NCBI RefSeq assembly: GCF_002343915.1
Contig: NZ_NETK01000001.1
Span: forward strand, 3,172,001-3,236,000
Length of the DNA stretch: 64,000 bases
Direction of reading: 5' to 3'
From: Nannocystis exedens
GTDB taxonomy: Bacteria > Myxococcota_A > Polyangia > Nannocystales > Nannocystaceae
The position numbers were made by a program, and so were the translations under genes. The notes beneath the pieces were generated by a model, which was not told the DNA's origin, made no database searches, and worked only from the letters and a program-made list of their open reading frames with translations. Shown here one piece after another: positions 25,848-36,907 of the stretch. Every line of letters begins with the position of its first letter. Within the stretch, counting starts at the first letter, position 1.

Positions 25848-26561
25848 TCACAGGCAGCCGGACCCGCCGACGTAGAGGTCGGGGTCGCAGAACAGCGCCC
25901 CGTCGAGCTCGCAGGCGGCGTAGCACTGGGCGATGAGCTCGGCCTCGCAGGCGGCGAAGGCGTGCAGGTCGGCGTCGAGGCCGAGCTCGGCGATGCAGGC
26001 GGCCTCGACCGCGAGGGGCTTGCACTTCGCCACGCACTCCAGGCCCAGCGCCACCTCGCACTCGACGTCGAGGTCGAAATCGAGGTCGATGCAGGCGTCG
26101 AGCTCAAGGTCGACGCCGAGGTCGACGTCGAGCGCCGCGTCGAGGTCGAGGTCGACGCCGAGCAGGCCGCCGAGGCAGATGTCGGCCCCGACGAACAGGC
26201 CGTCGCAGAACAGCGCGCCGCCGGCCTCGATCTCTGCCTCGCAGTGGGCCGTCACCTCGGCGAGGCACTTGGCGAACACCTCGAGGTCGGCGTCGAGGCC
26301 GAGCTCGGCGACGCAGATCGCCTCCACGCTGAGCGGGTTGCAGTAGAGCGCGGCGTCGCCGTCGACGACGACGCCGCAATCGGCGCCGAGGTCGAGGTCG
26401 ATGTCGAAGCAGGCGCCGAGGTCGAGGTCGAGGTCGATGTCGATGCCGCCGCCGCCACAGCCGAGCAGGCACAGGTCGATCAGGGCGTTGGCCGGTGTGA
26501 CCGCGCTCGCGGTGGCAGAGAACGCGAAGACGGTGAGGACGGTGGAAATGGTACGTGACAT
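25848..26561 (-). CDS. secreted Asp/Leu/Cys-rich duplicated protein
   Basis: This exported protein of 237 residues has a signal peptide (residues 1-26). It consists of two copies of a module of about 100 residues. Each copy has a run of alternating Asp with Leu, Val or Ile (IDIDLDLDLG, VDLDLDAALDVDLGVDLELD), then a Cys-rich block with the shared order ALxC-x-PL-x-VEA-x-C-x-AELGLDADL-x-x-FA-x-C-x-AE, then GALFCD. At least fourteen cysteines suggest disulfides, and the acidic strand pattern suggests calcium binding. I do not recognise the family. GGAGAAGGG precedes the ATG at 26561. The gene stands alone beside the decayed integrated element. Confidence 0.75.
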   Translation of the reverse strand: MSRTISTVLTVFAFSATASAVTPANALIDLCLLGCGGGGIDIDLDLDLGACFDIDLDLGADCGVVVDGDAALYCNPLSVEAICVAELGLDADLEVFAKCLAEVTAHCEAEIEAGGALFCDGLFVGADICLGGLLGVDLDLDAALDVDLGVDLELDACIDLDFDLDVECEVALGLECVAKCKPLAVEAACIAELGLDADLHAFAACEAELIAQCYAACELDGALFCDPDLYVGGSGCL

Positions 26562-27767
26562 GTGAATCCCTTCTCCTCGCCGGCGCCGTCGACATTGATA
26601 GGATCGACGGGTCCGGCGAATTCCCGCGGCGTATCCGGCGGGCCATTGATGGGCTTAGGATGGGTGCCCCGGGAGGCCCGGGCAAACGACAACGGTGGCC
26701 CGGCTCACATTCGGCGTGGGGTTCGAACCGGTGTTCTCCGCGCAGTAGCGGCGTTTTAGCGCCGTCCAGGCGCAGACTCCGCGGTCGCGCCCGGCGGCGT
26801 TAAACGGGGGAGCGTACACCCCATTCGTCGCAGTCTGCCCCCGATCGGCGCCGGGCCGCGTGAAAAGCAGGTCTCGCGCCGCGCGACGGGCGTTCGGGCG
26901 GCCGTGTCTCCATGCGGGCAATCGCGAGGGCTGTGGTGTGAAGCCGACATTGCTCGGAGTCGCGAGGAGGCGCCGAGGCTGCGGCTCTGGCTCGCCGCGT
27001 CGCCCCGCGGGATGGGTCCTGAAGGGCGCGGGGCGGGGAAATTCGTGAGGTGCAGGTCGTGAGGCTGCGGGCGGTGCATGCGCAATCGCTTCGGAGATCG
27101 GCGTCGCGGCCCGCTGGGCCCGCTGGCGATTCATGACAGTCGCGGTCGGCGAGCCGGGCAGAGCTCCGGGGCCCAGGGCCGGGGTCCCGGCACCACGCGA
27201 CCGGGGGCTCGAAGACGAGGTCCGCGCATTCGAGCGAGCTCGGGTGTACCGGCCTGCGATCACGATTCGGGGTATGCGATTCGCCGGAGCCGGTCGGCGC
27301 CTCGACGGCGGTGATTCGGGCCGGGTGGACTCGAGGGACGGAGGCAGGAAGCTTCACTGGATTTACCGCAGGGGTTGCCCCGCGGCTTGGCTCGTGCGGC
27401 GGGGCCTCGAAGCGGCGATCGGCTTGGACCTCGGGTCGGGCAGCCTTCGCGACCGCGACGAGCTCCGTCTCGAGGGGCGCCCCGACGGCCGCGAGCTGCT
27501 GCTCCTCGCCTCGTCAGCCTCAGCGGCGGTGAGCCGGTCTGCGAGGCGCGGACCCACGTCGCGAGTCGAGCGGGCGACGCTGCAGGCCCGTGCGCAGCAG
27601 CGACGGGTCGCGCGAGAACAGCCGCCAGCGCTCTTCGTGCGTCATCGCGTCGAGGCGAGCGATCGCCCCGATCGCGCTTCGCGGCGCCACCCGCCTCGCG
27701 GCGACGAGCCGGGGGAGATGCCGCCGCCGGTCGACGTCGGCGGTCCGGTCGCACGGGTCACCGCCTC
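26562..27767. other. long gene-poor stretch
   Basis: About 1.2 kb without a recognisable gene. Several open frames exist on both strands but give only Arg/Pro/Ala-rich shadow-like protein. GGGGTTCGAACC near 26723 resembles a tRNA T-loop, but no tRNA can be folded around it. Together with the RCC1 remnant at its right end, this looks like decayed sequence. Confidence 0.5.
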
Positions 27768-27941
27768 GACGGCGGGCCGGTCACGCAGGTGGCCAGCGGC
27801 AACAGCCACAATTGCGCCCTGTTGACCGCCGGCACGCTGCGTTGCTGGGGCGGAGCCGCGCTCGGCAGGCTCGGGCTCGGGCACGAGGAGCTCATCGGCG
27901 ACGACCAGACGCCGGCCTCGACCGGGCCGGTCCCGTACTGA
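27768..27941 (+). pseudogene. RCC1-repeat fragment
   Basis: The frame reads QVASGNSHNCALLTAGTLRCWG, followed by LGRLGLGHEELIGDDQTPAS and a stop. This is one clear copy of the RCC1/BNR-like repeat with the usual Cys-Ala-Leu-Leu and Arg-Cys-Trp-Gly elements, which in myxobacteria normally occurs in long propeller lipoproteins. Upstream in the same frame there is no signal peptide and no further repeat, so it is a broken end of a larger gene. Confidence 0.6.
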
Positions 27942-28154
27942 CAGCGCGTTCGCGCCGAACCTATGCGCGCGGCCCGTCACCTCCCGTAGTCGCGCCTCGG
28001 TGCTTTTTTCGAACGCCGCGCAATTGATCGCGGGCCGGCGTCGACTGTCCAGGCGAGCGCAGAGGCGCTGCCGCTCGATCCACCGCTCCTCGAATCACGG
28101 CATTTCGCCGTGTGTTCAATCCATCCGCCGCGCCGTGATACAAGGCGAATAGGC

Positions 28155-28928
28155 ATGAGCAACCCTTCTATGTCCGGTAGCCTCGAACTCTACGAAGAAT
28201 GCGTGCAGCCGGCCCGCGCCCGCTTCGCCCGCGGCGAGTGGGTGACGCGGGTGATCGGCGGCGAGCTGTCCCCCGACCAGCTCGAGCTGTTCCTCCTCTG
28301 CTTCTGCGCCCTCGGCGTGCAAATGACCGCCCCGGTCGAGGGGTGGATCCGCCGCGCCGGCGAGCGATGCCTCGCCGCCGGCTTGCACGACCTCGGCACC
28401 GCTCTGGTTGCCCACGCCCGCCACGAGGCCGGGCACGACGCGATGATGGTGGACGACACCCGCTCGCTCGCGGCGCGGCGCAGCCAGGCGGGCCGCCCCG
28501 TCCCCGCGGTCGAGACCCTGCTCGCTCACCCGCCCACGCCCGGCGTCCGGCGCTATGTGCAAGTACACGAGGACGTCATCGCCGGGCCCGCGCCGTACGC
28601 GCAGATCGCCATCGAGTACGAGATCGAGCGGCTCTCGGTGACGTACGGCCCCGGCTTCATCGCCCGCTGCGTCGCCGACCTCGGGGACGAGGTGAAGCGC
28701 TGTCTGAGCTTCGTCCAGGACCACGTCGAGCTGGACGTCGGGCACACGAAGTTCAACGCGAGGAAGCTCGATCAATTCCTGCGGCAGCGCCCCGGCGCGC
28801 TGGACGACCTGGTGGCGACCGGCTCCGAGGCGCTCGCCGCCTACGACCAGTTCCTCGCCGACGCGCTCGCCCTCGCGCTCGGCATGTCGACCGTCGAGGC
28901 GCCGACGAGGCGCCTGGCCTCCTGTTGA
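28155..28928 (+). CDS. haem-oxygenase-like diiron oxidase family protein
   Basis: This protein of about 257 residues is all-helical in pattern and fits the iron-containing redox enzyme family (Haem_oxygenas_2; haem-oxygenase-like diiron oxidases). Candidate metal ligands are in AHARHEAGHDAMMVDD near residue 95, EYEIERLSVTYG near residue 155, and FVQDHVELDVGHTKFN near residue 190. Known relatives desaturate, hydroxylate or cleave fatty acids and amino acids with oxygen. The ATG at 28155 is the first suitable start. The GNAT-like gene follows after 50 bases on the same strand, and the pair probably works together on an acylated small molecule. Substrate and product are unknown. Confidence 0.65.
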   Translation: MSNPSMSGSLELYEECVQPARARFARGEWVTRVIGGELSPDQLELFLLCFCALGVQMTAPVEGWIRRAGERCLAAGLHDLGTALVAHARHEAGHDAMMVDDTRSLAARRSQAGRPVPAVETLLAHPPTPGVRRYVQVHEDVIAGPAPYAQIAIEYEIERLSVTYGPGFIARCVADLGDEVKRCLSFVQDHVELDVGHTKFNARKLDQFLRQRPGALDDLVATGSEALAAYDQFLADALALALGMSTVEAPTRRLASC

Positions 28929-28978
28929 CGGGTCTCCCCCGCTGCCCCTGCCGCCCCGATCGCCGCGGAGGAAATGTC

Positions 28979-29647
28979 ATGACCGACGCCCATTGTGTGC
29001 TGCTCCCCGGCGCTCGCCCCGAGCGCTCCGGCGCCGACCTGTACGCCGCCGCCTATCGCTGCTGGTACGAGACGTGGAGCGAGGCCTTCCGCGAGCTCGG
29101 CAAGCAAGGACCGCTGCACTCCGACGCCTTCACCCGCCAGCAAGAGGTGTGCGCGCTCTTCCTCGGCGAGCAGTGCGTGGCGCTGAGCTTCATGACCCCG
29201 GTGGACCTCGAGCACCCGTTCGCCCGGGCCGACTCGTACTTCCACAACTGGTCCGATCGAGCCCTCACCGCGCTCGCCCGCGACGGCGCCCTCGTGATGA
29301 TCAACAGCAACTTCACGGTCCACCCGGACGCCCGCCGCGCCGCCCCCGGCTTCTCCTCGAAGGACGTCATCCTGGGCCTGTGCCTCGCGCGTTTCCTCGA
29401 ATCTCCCGCCGCGGCGATGACGGGCGCCGTACGCAAGAGCCGCAACGTGCACGGGCTCGTCCGCCGCTGGGGCGCCGTGACCCTCGAGGAGGACAGACTC
29501 TCCGGCCACGGCGACCTGGTCGACCTCGTCGCCTTCTACAAGCCCGAGGTGATGCGCCGCCCTCCCCTCGAGTTCGACGCGACGGTCCGCCAGCTCTGGC
29601 GCGCCCGCACCGTCGTGCGGCCCGAGGCGCCGTCACCGACAGCGTGA
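28979..29647 (+). CDS. GNAT-fold acyltransferase-like protein
   Basis: This protein of 222 residues has the outline of a GNAT or N-acyl-amino-acid/autoinducer-synthase fold: a strand with VCALFLGEQCVALSFMTPVDL near residue 55, then LVMINSNFTVHPDARRAAPGFSSKDVILGLCLARFLES near residue 105. The latter resembles the V-x-P-x-x-R and acyl-CoA-binding helix of GNAT motif A. VRKSRNVHGLVRRWGA follows. The assignment is by pattern only. The ribosome-binding site CGGAGGAAA precedes the ATG at 28979. It is the second gene of a pair with the diiron-type protein, suggesting synthesis or tailoring of an N-acyl product. Confidence 0.5.
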   Translation: MTDAHCVLLPGARPERSGADLYAAAYRCWYETWSEAFRELGKQGPLHSDAFTRQQEVCALFLGEQCVALSFMTPVDLEHPFARADSYFHNWSDRALTALARDGALVMINSNFTVHPDARRAAPGFSSKDVILGLCLARFLESPAAAMTGAVRKSRNVHGLVRRWGAVTLEEDRLSGHGDLVDLVAFYKPEVMRRPPLEFDATVRQLWRARTVVRPEAPSPTA

Positions 29648-29776
29648 CGGCGTGACGCGGCGACGGCTCGCGTCCGTGCCTGTCCGACATCAGGCCTCGC
29701 AGCGCCGTCCGTCGCACCGCATGCGGCGCGCGCGAGGCGCCCCGCGGTCGCGCTACAATGGCCGCGGAGGTGCGCG

Positions 29777-30478
29777 ATGGAGACGCGAGTCGACGAGGTG
29801 GCCGAAGGGATCTACCGGCTGAACACCAAGGTGCCCGGGTTCAACTTCAATCAATACCTGATCGTCGATGACGAGCCGCTGCTGTTTCACACCGGCCCGC
29901 GCGGCCTGTTCGACAGCGTGCGCGCGGCGATCGCCCGGGTGATCCCGCTCGCGCGGCTGCGCTGGATCGGCTTCTCCCACGTCGAGGCCGACGAGTGCGG
30001 GGCGCTCAACCATCTCCTGTCCGTGGCGCCGCAGGCCTCGCCGCTGTGCAGCAAGGTCGCGGCGCTGGTCTCGATGACCGACCTCGCCGATCGTCCCCCG
30101 CGCGCGCTCGCCGACGGCGAATCGCTGACGCTCGGCCGGCGCAGCGTCACCTGGCTCGACGCTCCTCACGTGCCGCACGGCTGGGAGTGCGGCTACCTGT
30201 TCGAGCGCGAGACCCGGACCTTGCTGTGCGGCGACCTGTTCACCCAGGCCGGCGGCAGCGATGTCCCCCTCACCGAGGGCGACATCCTCGGGCCGAGCGA
30301 GGCCTTTCGCGCCGAGATGGACTACTTCGCGCACGGCCGCCGCCAGGACGCGATCCTCGAGCGGCTGGCCAGCACGCAGCCGACCACGCTCGCCTGCATG
30401 CACGGCAGCGCGTGGCGCGGCGACGGCGGCGCCCTCCTCCGTGCGCTCGCGGCCGCCCTCGAGCGCGACGTGCACTGA
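29777..30478 (+). CDS. MBL-fold metallo-hydrolase, ODP (flavodiiron-like) type
   Basis: This protein of 233 residues has a metallo-beta-lactamase fold. The metal motif reads HVEADECG near residue 72, an HxExD pattern like the oxygen-binding diiron domain of flavodiiron proteins rather than the usual HxHxDH. Later ligands fit APHVPHGW near residue 130, LLCGDLFTQ near residue 153 and CMHGSAW near residue 212. No flavodoxin domain follows, so it is a stand-alone domain. It could act on oxygen, nitric oxide or a small ester. It lies 129 bases after the GNAT-like gene on the same strand and converges with the NHL gene, six bases away. Confidence 0.75.
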   Translation: METRVDEVAEGIYRLNTKVPGFNFNQYLIVDDEPLLFHTGPRGLFDSVRAAIARVIPLARLRWIGFSHVEADECGALNHLLSVAPQASPLCSKVAALVSMTDLADRPPRALADGESLTLGRRSVTWLDAPHVPHGWECGYLFERETRTLLCGDLFTQAGGSDVPLTEGDILGPSEAFRAEMDYFAHGRRQDAILERLASTQPTTLACMHGSAWRGDGGALLRALAAALERDVH

Positions 30479-30484
30479 GGTCGC

Positions 30485-32128
30485 TCAGGGCACGGGGACG
30501 AACCGGTACAGCGCGCTGTCGAGATCGGACGACACGTAGATGGTCCCCGAGCGGCCCACGGCGACCCCCGTCGGCAGATAGCCCGGCGGCAACCCTTCGC
30601 TCTCCGGCAGGCCGATCCGCAGCTTGCTCGCCAGCACCGTGGAGCGTCCTGTCGCCGGATCGATGCGGACCAGCCGCTTGCGGCCCACCTCCGCGACGAT
30701 GAGTCCCCCGTCGGGATGGCGGGCGATGCCCTCGGGCGCCCGCAGGCCCTTCGCCACCGTCCGCTTCGCCCCGTCCGACAGGCGCACCCGCGTCACCCGC
30801 CCCGAGCGCACCTCGGTGACGTACACCCCCGGCTCCTGCCCCGCGACGTCCGCCACCAGCCCCACCGGCCCCTTCAGGCCCTCGGTGAGCACCGTGACCC
30901 CCGCGGGCTCGGCGGTGTCGATCTTTACCAGACGGCCCGTGGTGGCCTCGGCGACGAGCAAGGTCCCATCGGCCAGCTCGAGCGCCCCCTGCACCCCGTT
31001 CGCGTTCGGGATCGTCCGCAAGATCGCGCCGGTGGCCCGGTCGAGCACCTGCAAGCTGCCGAGATACGCGCTGCTGAGCACCACGTGCTTCGGACCGAGG
31101 CTGACGTGCATCGGGAACACCATCGGCGTCGACAGCACCCGCGTCGTCTGGGCGATCTTGCCGTCGCGCCCGCCCACGCGCCGCAGCGCGTACACGTCGG
31201 CGACGTAGAGCTGCTCGTCCGCGTCGTCCGGCGCGACCGCGAGGCCCGACGGCGCGCTCAGGCGCGCCGCGACCACCGACCGCACCGAGCCGTCCGCGGG
31301 GTTCACCACGCGAATGTCGTTATCCACCATGTTCGACACATAGACCCGATCATCGGGCCCGACCGCCAGGTTGTCGAGCCCGGTGGGAAGCTGCGCGACC
31401 ACCTTCTTCTCGCCCGTGGCGACGCGGACGCGCACCAGCTCGCCGCGCACCGCGTCGACGACGAAGAGGTGCTCCCGGCTCGCATCGAAGTTGACCGCGG
31501 TGGGCATCATGAAGCCCCCCGCCACCACCTCGATCTTCCCCGTGTCCACGTCCACCCGCACGACCTGCCCCTTGAGCAGCAGCGGCCCGTACAATCGATC
31601 GTCCGGGCCGAACTCGAAGCCGTTGAGGAACCCGGGCCCCGCGAGGATCTGCCGCGGCTTCTTCTCGCCGCGCGGGTCGACTTCCCACAGCGCGTCGCCC
31701 CGGCCGAGCTGCGTGACGTAGAGCCGGCCGTCGCGGCGGAACGCCAGCGAGTTGAGGCCCGGCAGATCTCGGGCGATGACCCGCGTCTCGCCTTTCGGCG
31801 AGCGCCGCATCAACTGGCCGGAGAAGAAGCCGGTCCAGTAGAGCGAGCCATCGGGCCCGACGGTCAAATCGTCCGCGCCGCCCCGCGGCGGACCCACCAG
31901 GGTGGACACCGCGCCGCTGCTCAGATCGATGGAGTGGACCGACTGGCCCAGCAGGTTGCCCGCCAGCAGATGCCCGCTGTCGGCGACGACCAAACCGTGG
32001 ACGCCCTGGAAGGGCGAACCGGCGACCACCACCTCCTGGCGGTACGCGGGTGGAGACGCGGCCAGGGCCTGGCCGCTGCTGCCCAGCAAGACGCCGGCGA
32101 TCAGGGATGTGCAGAGCAATCGACGCAT
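30485..32128 (-). CDS. exported NHL/SMP-30-like beta-propeller protein
   Basis: This exported protein of about 547 residues has a signal peptide (residues 1-24, ending QALAAS) and then repeated beta-propeller strands of the NHL or SMP-30/gluconolactonase type, such as [64 protein letters not shown] and [16 protein letters not shown]. At least ten such motifs could make two propellers. GGAGGACCTC precedes the ATG at 32128. It follows the Baeyer-Villiger monooxygenase after 26 bases on the same strand, so the two form an operon. A lactonase acting on the ester product of the monooxygenase is an attractive idea, but catalytic residues are not proven. Confidence 0.75.
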   Translation of the reverse strand: MRRLLCTSLIAGVLLGSSGQALAASPPAYRQEVVVAGSPFQGVHGLVVADSGHLLAGNLLGQSVHSIDLSSGAVSTLVGPPRGGADDLTVGPDGSLYWTGFFSGQLMRRSPKGETRVIARDLPGLNSLAFRRDGRLYVTQLGRGDALWEVDPRGEKKPRQILAGPGFLNGFEFGPDDRLYGPLLLKGQVVRVDVDTGKIEVVAGGFMMPTAVNFDASREHLFVVDAVRGELVRVRVATGEKKVVAQLPTGLDNLAVGPDDRVYVSNMVDNDIRVVNPADGSVRSVVAARLSAPSGLAVAPDDADEQLYVADVYALRRVGGRDGKIAQTTRVLSTPMVFPMHVSLGPKHVVLSSAYLGSLQVLDRATGAILRTIPNANGVQGALELADGTLLVAEATTGRLVKIDTAEPAGVTVLTEGLKGPVGLVADVAGQEPGVYVTEVRSGRVTRVRLSDGAKRTVAKGLRAPEGIARHPDGGLIVAEVGRKRLVRIDPATGRSTVLASKLRIGLPESEGLPPGYLPTGVAVGRSGTIYVSSDLDSALYRFVPVP

Positions 32129-32154
32129 GAGGTCCTCCGGGGGGCGCGAAAGAT

Positions 32155-33969
<1,815 letters not shown>

Positions 33970-34290
33970 CGCTCCACATCCTTTCGCATCGAACGGGGCC
34001 CGTACCGGCATTGCGGATTACGGACACCTGCATGATTCGTCGGCCACTCGATTCGGACTCGGGCGACATCGCGCGCGCCCGTCAGCGTAATCACCGCAGG
34101 GCGACGACGGCCGCCGGCCGCCCTCCGACGCGCGCGCCCACCAACCCGGCGACGGTGCATGCCCGCGTCGGCTGGGTCGAGGCCGTTTCCCCCCGCAGCG
34201 CGCGCCTCCGGCCGCGTTCACTCCAGGACCTGCCTTCCGTCGTTGGCGTGCATGGGAGCGTTTGCGGGCCTGTCCTCGCCCGCGGAGAGA

Positions 34291-34324
34291 CTAAGTCATC
34301 CGCCTTAAAAGTCAACTGACTTAG
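34291..34324. promoter_or_regulatory. operator-like nested palindrome
   Basis: CTAAGTCA at 34291-34298 and TGACTTAG at 34317-34324 are perfect inverted copies. The inner AAGTCA-AC-TGACTT at 34309-34322 is itself a palindrome, so there are three half-sites. The stretch is AT-rich in a GC-rich region. The form suits a dimeric TetR- or MarR-type repressor of the monooxygenase operon, but no regulator gene is adjacent. A hairpin, CCCCCAT-TGC-ATGGGGG, lies at 34348-34364. Confidence 0.5.
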
Positions 34325-34413
34325 ACGTTCCAACCTGAGGCTTGCATCCCCCATTGCATGGGGGAGACCGGTGACAGACTCCCCCGCAGCCTTTCCGCTC
34401 CTCGTGAGAATCG

Positions 34414-34722
34414 ATGGCCCGTCCATGGCCCGAAGCGCGCGCCACCGCACCTGTCCTTGGGGCCAGTCACGCGATTGGCGGCGACGAAGGAATGGGCGCC
34501 CTCGACGCCACGGGCGCGTACCGCTGGTCCCGCACCTGGGGTCACTACGATCACGCCCGGGCCGGCCAGGTCGCCGTCGACACCGAGCAGATCATCCACA
34601 CCCCGATCGAGCTGTCGGAGGACGTCGACATCAACCCGGACCACCCGAACGAGTTCGTGCCCGCGAGCGGTGACTTCGACATCACGCTGCAGGAGACCCG
34701 GCCGAGTGACGGGCTGTGGTGA
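34414..34722 (+). CDS. hypothetical small protein or gene fragment
   Basis: This frame of 102 residues is not recognised. The second half, GHYDHARAGQVAVDTEQIIHTPIELSEDVDINPD, is more protein-like than neighbouring shadow frames and is acidic. There is no signal peptide and no good ribosome-binding site. It may be the remaining end of a larger gene. Confidence 0.3.
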   Translation: MARPWPEARATAPVLGASHAIGGDEGMGALDATGAYRWSRTWGHYDHARAGQVAVDTEQIIHTPIELSEDVDINPDHPNEFVPASGDFDITLQETRPSDGLW

Positions 34723-34867
34723 TTCGCCGCGCCGTCGACTGCATCGTCGCTTCGCACCGCTCGAAATCCCGTGAGCGGAGCCCCGGCCCGCCGCCGCCGG
34801 AGCGAGCGGGAGCGACGAGCGCCGCGGCGCACAGCCCGGCCGGCGAGAGCTTGCTCGACAGGGTCAT
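34682..34867 (-). CDS. hypothetical short exported-type frame
   Basis: This frame of 61 residues starts at the ATG at 34867 with a strong ribosome-binding site (CGAGGAGAATGTC). It has a start like a signal peptide, MTLSSKLSPAGLCAAALVAPA, and then low-complexity basic sequence. It overlaps the opposite-strand frame ending at 34722. It is probably the front end of a truncated exported protein. Confidence 0.3.
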   Translation of the reverse strand: MTLSSKLSPAGLCAAALVAPARSGGGGPGLRSRDFERCEATMQSTARRITTARHSAGSPAA

Positions 34868-34984
34868 GACATTCTCCTCGGGGTGAGAGGGAACGACGCA
34901 GCATGCAGTCGCGTCCGCGGCCGGCATCGCACGATCGCCCCCGCTTCACCCGCGTCCATCACAGCCGAGCGCCTCACGAGCCCC

Positions 34985-35557
34985 TCAGCTCGTCGGCCTC
35001 GCCAGCGCCGCGCGCAGGGCCTCGGCCGCGAACAGATCGGCGGCCGCCTGCTCCACCACCACGACCAGCTCCTGCTGCAGCGCCGGCGCCCGCGCGTACG
35101 GCCGCGACTTGTTGTTGATCGCGTCGATCACCAGCGTCAGCGTCTCGATCTGTCCTTCGAGCCAGGCGTCGTCGAACTCTCGCCCGCGGGCCCGCGACGT
35201 CGGCGCGGGGAACGCTCGCCGGGCCGCGAAGCGCAGCCCGTCGGTCGTGTCGCCGCCCACCGCGCGCTGCTCGAGCAGCACGCTCAGCGCGGCCAGGCGC
35301 CGCTGTCCGGCGGCCGCGTGGCGCGTGATCGTCTCGGCCAGCGCCCGCATCCGTCGATCCGTCCCGCGCTCGCGCGCCGGCGCGGCGGCCTCGCGGTTGA
35401 TCGCGTGGATCGCCGCCAGCACCCCGAGCAGCTCGGCGTCGGACGCCGGCGGGCTCGGCAATGCCGCGGACGGGAGCGCCGGAGCGGGCGCGGCCTGGGC
35501 CGAGGGCGAACCGACCGCGAGCATCGCCACCGCGACAACGGACCTGCAGATCGACAT
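34985..35557 (-). CDS. exported DUF4142-like protein
   Basis: This exported protein of about 190 residues has a signal peptide (residues 1-24, ending PSAQAA) and a four-helix pattern like DUF4142. The family features are DAELLGVLAAIHAINREAAAPARERGTDRRMRALAETITRHAAAGQRRL and a later helix with FDDAWLEGQIETLTLVIDAINN, where DUF4142 proteins usually have a His in place of some of these residues. The domain is predicted periplasmic; its role is unknown. The ATG at 35557 is chosen for the signal peptide. The frame stays open upstream, but that part is Arg/Gly-rich shadow sequence crossing a 14-bp array. Confidence 0.65.
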   Translation of the reverse strand: MSICRSVVAVAMLAVGSPSAQAAPAPALPSAALPSPPASDAELLGVLAAIHAINREAAAPARERGTDRRMRALAETITRHAAAGQRRLAALSVLLEQRAVGGDTTDGLRFAARRAFPAPTSRARGREFDDAWLEGQIETLTLVIDAINNKSRPYARAPALQQELVVVVEQAAADLFAAEALRAALARPTS

Positions 35558-35699
35558 GCCGACAACCTGACCCGGGCAGCCCACCGGGGCCCTCGCCCTC
35601 GCGCCCGCCTCGCCGGGCGCCCTCCCGCTCGCGCCTCCTCGCGCCGCTCCGCGTCTGCGCGGGCGCCACCGGCCGCCCCCCGCGAGCACTCGACCCCAC

Positions 35700-35741
35700 A
35701 CTGTCCCCTTCGACATGTCCTTCACGACACCTGATGCGAGC
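35700..35741. repeat. 14-bp palindromic tandem array
   Basis: ACTGTCCCCTTCGA, CATGTCCTTCACGA and CACCTGATGCGAGC follow each other at period 14, upstream of the DUF4142-like gene. Confidence 0.75.
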
Positions 35742-35799
35742 GAGCGGCCGGCGCCCCCCGGCACCCTCGAACCGGTGCGCCGACCCCACCGCGTCCGCA

Positions 35800-35831
35800 C
35801 ATGGGTTATAAGACCTGTCCCTTCGACCATT
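35800..35831. repeat. 14-bp palindromic tandem array
   Basis: CATGGGTTATAAGA and CCTGTCCCTTCGAC follow at period 14, then CATT at 35828. It lies directly against the stop codon of the minus-strand lipoprotein gene at 35831. Confidence 0.75.
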
Positions 35832-36907
35832 CACTGCGGGATCAGGCAGCCGCACGCGTCCTTGTCGCCGTCGTCGGGCGCGTAGTCGAAGCAGGTCGCG
35901 TCGTACGCCTCGCACAGCCAGGCGTGGCCGTTGCCGCACAGCGTGAGGACCGCGTCGGGCAGCATCGGCGCCCCGCCGAGCAGCGGCGCCTCGGCGAGGC
36001 CGAGCTTGGTCGCCGGGGCGATCACGCCGCCGAGCGGGTCGATGACCGCCGCACGGGCATCGGGGGCGGTGCTCATCACCAAAAAATTCTCGCTGCCGGC
36101 GATCAGCGCGATCCCGTCGAACCCGGTCAGGCCGACCTGCCCCGGCATGTCGACGCGGCGGATCTCGCTCATGCCGTCGCGCGACAGCACCACCAGCTCG
36201 TCGGTCCCGTAGCTGGCGATGTAGAGGTTGTCGTCGAGGCCGAGGGCCAGCCCGGCGCAGATGCTCATGCCGAAGCCGAGCTGCTGCGGCGGCTCGAGCA
36301 CCGCGAGGGTCACCGGGTCGACCTCGTTGAGGACACAGCTCTGGTTGATTAGCAGCCCGCGCTGCAGCTTCGCGTCGTAGGTCGCCCCATCGAGCTGCGG
36401 CAGCGCCTCGGCCGGCACGTCGAACACCTCCCCTTTCGGCGTCCCGTCGGCGGTGAAGCGGCGCGCCTTGCCGCTGAACGACATGATCACCACCTCGTCG
36501 GCGTCGCCGTTGTAGAACGACGCCTGCAGCACCTTGTCGGGGATCCCCGTGTCGAATTTCTTGACGTAGGTGAACGCCGTCGTGTCGGTCACCGCCTGCG
36601 GGTCGCAGAAGTTCGGCTCGGTCGTGCCGGTCGACGGGTCGGTCGTGCTCGTGACGGTCGTCGTCGTCGTCACCGCCGAGGTCCCGGTCGGCGCCTCGCT
36701 CGTCGACGTCGTCGACGCGCTCGTGCCGGTGCCGGTCGGCTCGCCCGTCGTCGAGCTCGACGTCGGCGCGTCGACGGTCGTGCTCGAATTGCCGGCGGTC
36801 GTCGACGCCGTCGTCGTCGCCGATGCCCCGCCTTCCGGGCGCCCGGGGTCGCCGCAGGTCGCGAGGGCGCACGAGGTGAGCGTGAGGATCCGAAGCCGCG
36901 CAACCAT
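35831..36907 (-). CDS. lipoprotein with Thr/Ser-rich linker and propeller-like domain
   Basis: This protein of about 358 residues has a short signal peptide and a lipobox near LATCGDPG (Cys near residue 18). A linker of about 75 residues, almost all Thr, Ser and Gly, follows. The C-terminal domain has strands such as NLYIASYGTDELVVLSRDG and DGIALIAGSENFLVMSTAPD, resembling six-bladed propeller folds. The end carries several cysteines (LCGNGHAWLCEAYDATCFDY, DACGCLIPQ). The function is unknown; a surface sensor or adhesin is likely from the architecture. The ATG at 36907 is the only one fitting a signal peptide. Both flanks are 14-bp arrays or non-coding sequence. Confidence 0.7.
   Translation of the reverse strand: MVARLRILTLTSCALATCGDPGRPEGGASATTTASTTAGNSSTTVDAPTSSSTTGEPTGTGTSASTTSTSEAPTGTSAVTTTTTVTSTTDPSTGTTEPNFCDPQAVTDTTAFTYVKKFDTGIPDKVLQASFYNGDADEVVIMSFSGKARRFTADGTPKGEVFDVPAEALPQLDGATYDAKLQRGLLINQSCVLNEVDPVTLAVLEPPQQLGFGMSICAGLALGLDDNLYIASYGTDELVVLSRDGMSEIRRVDMPGQVGLTGFDGIALIAGSENFLVMSTAPDARAAVIDPLGGVIAPATKLGLAEAPLLGGAPMLPDAVLTLCGNGHAWLCEAYDATCFDYAPDDGDKDACGCLIPQ

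Noticed and set aside
26700..26760. tRNA-like GGGGTTCGAACC sequence
   Set aside because: The flanking bases do not pair into a T-stem and no acceptor, D or anticodon arm can be placed at the right distances.
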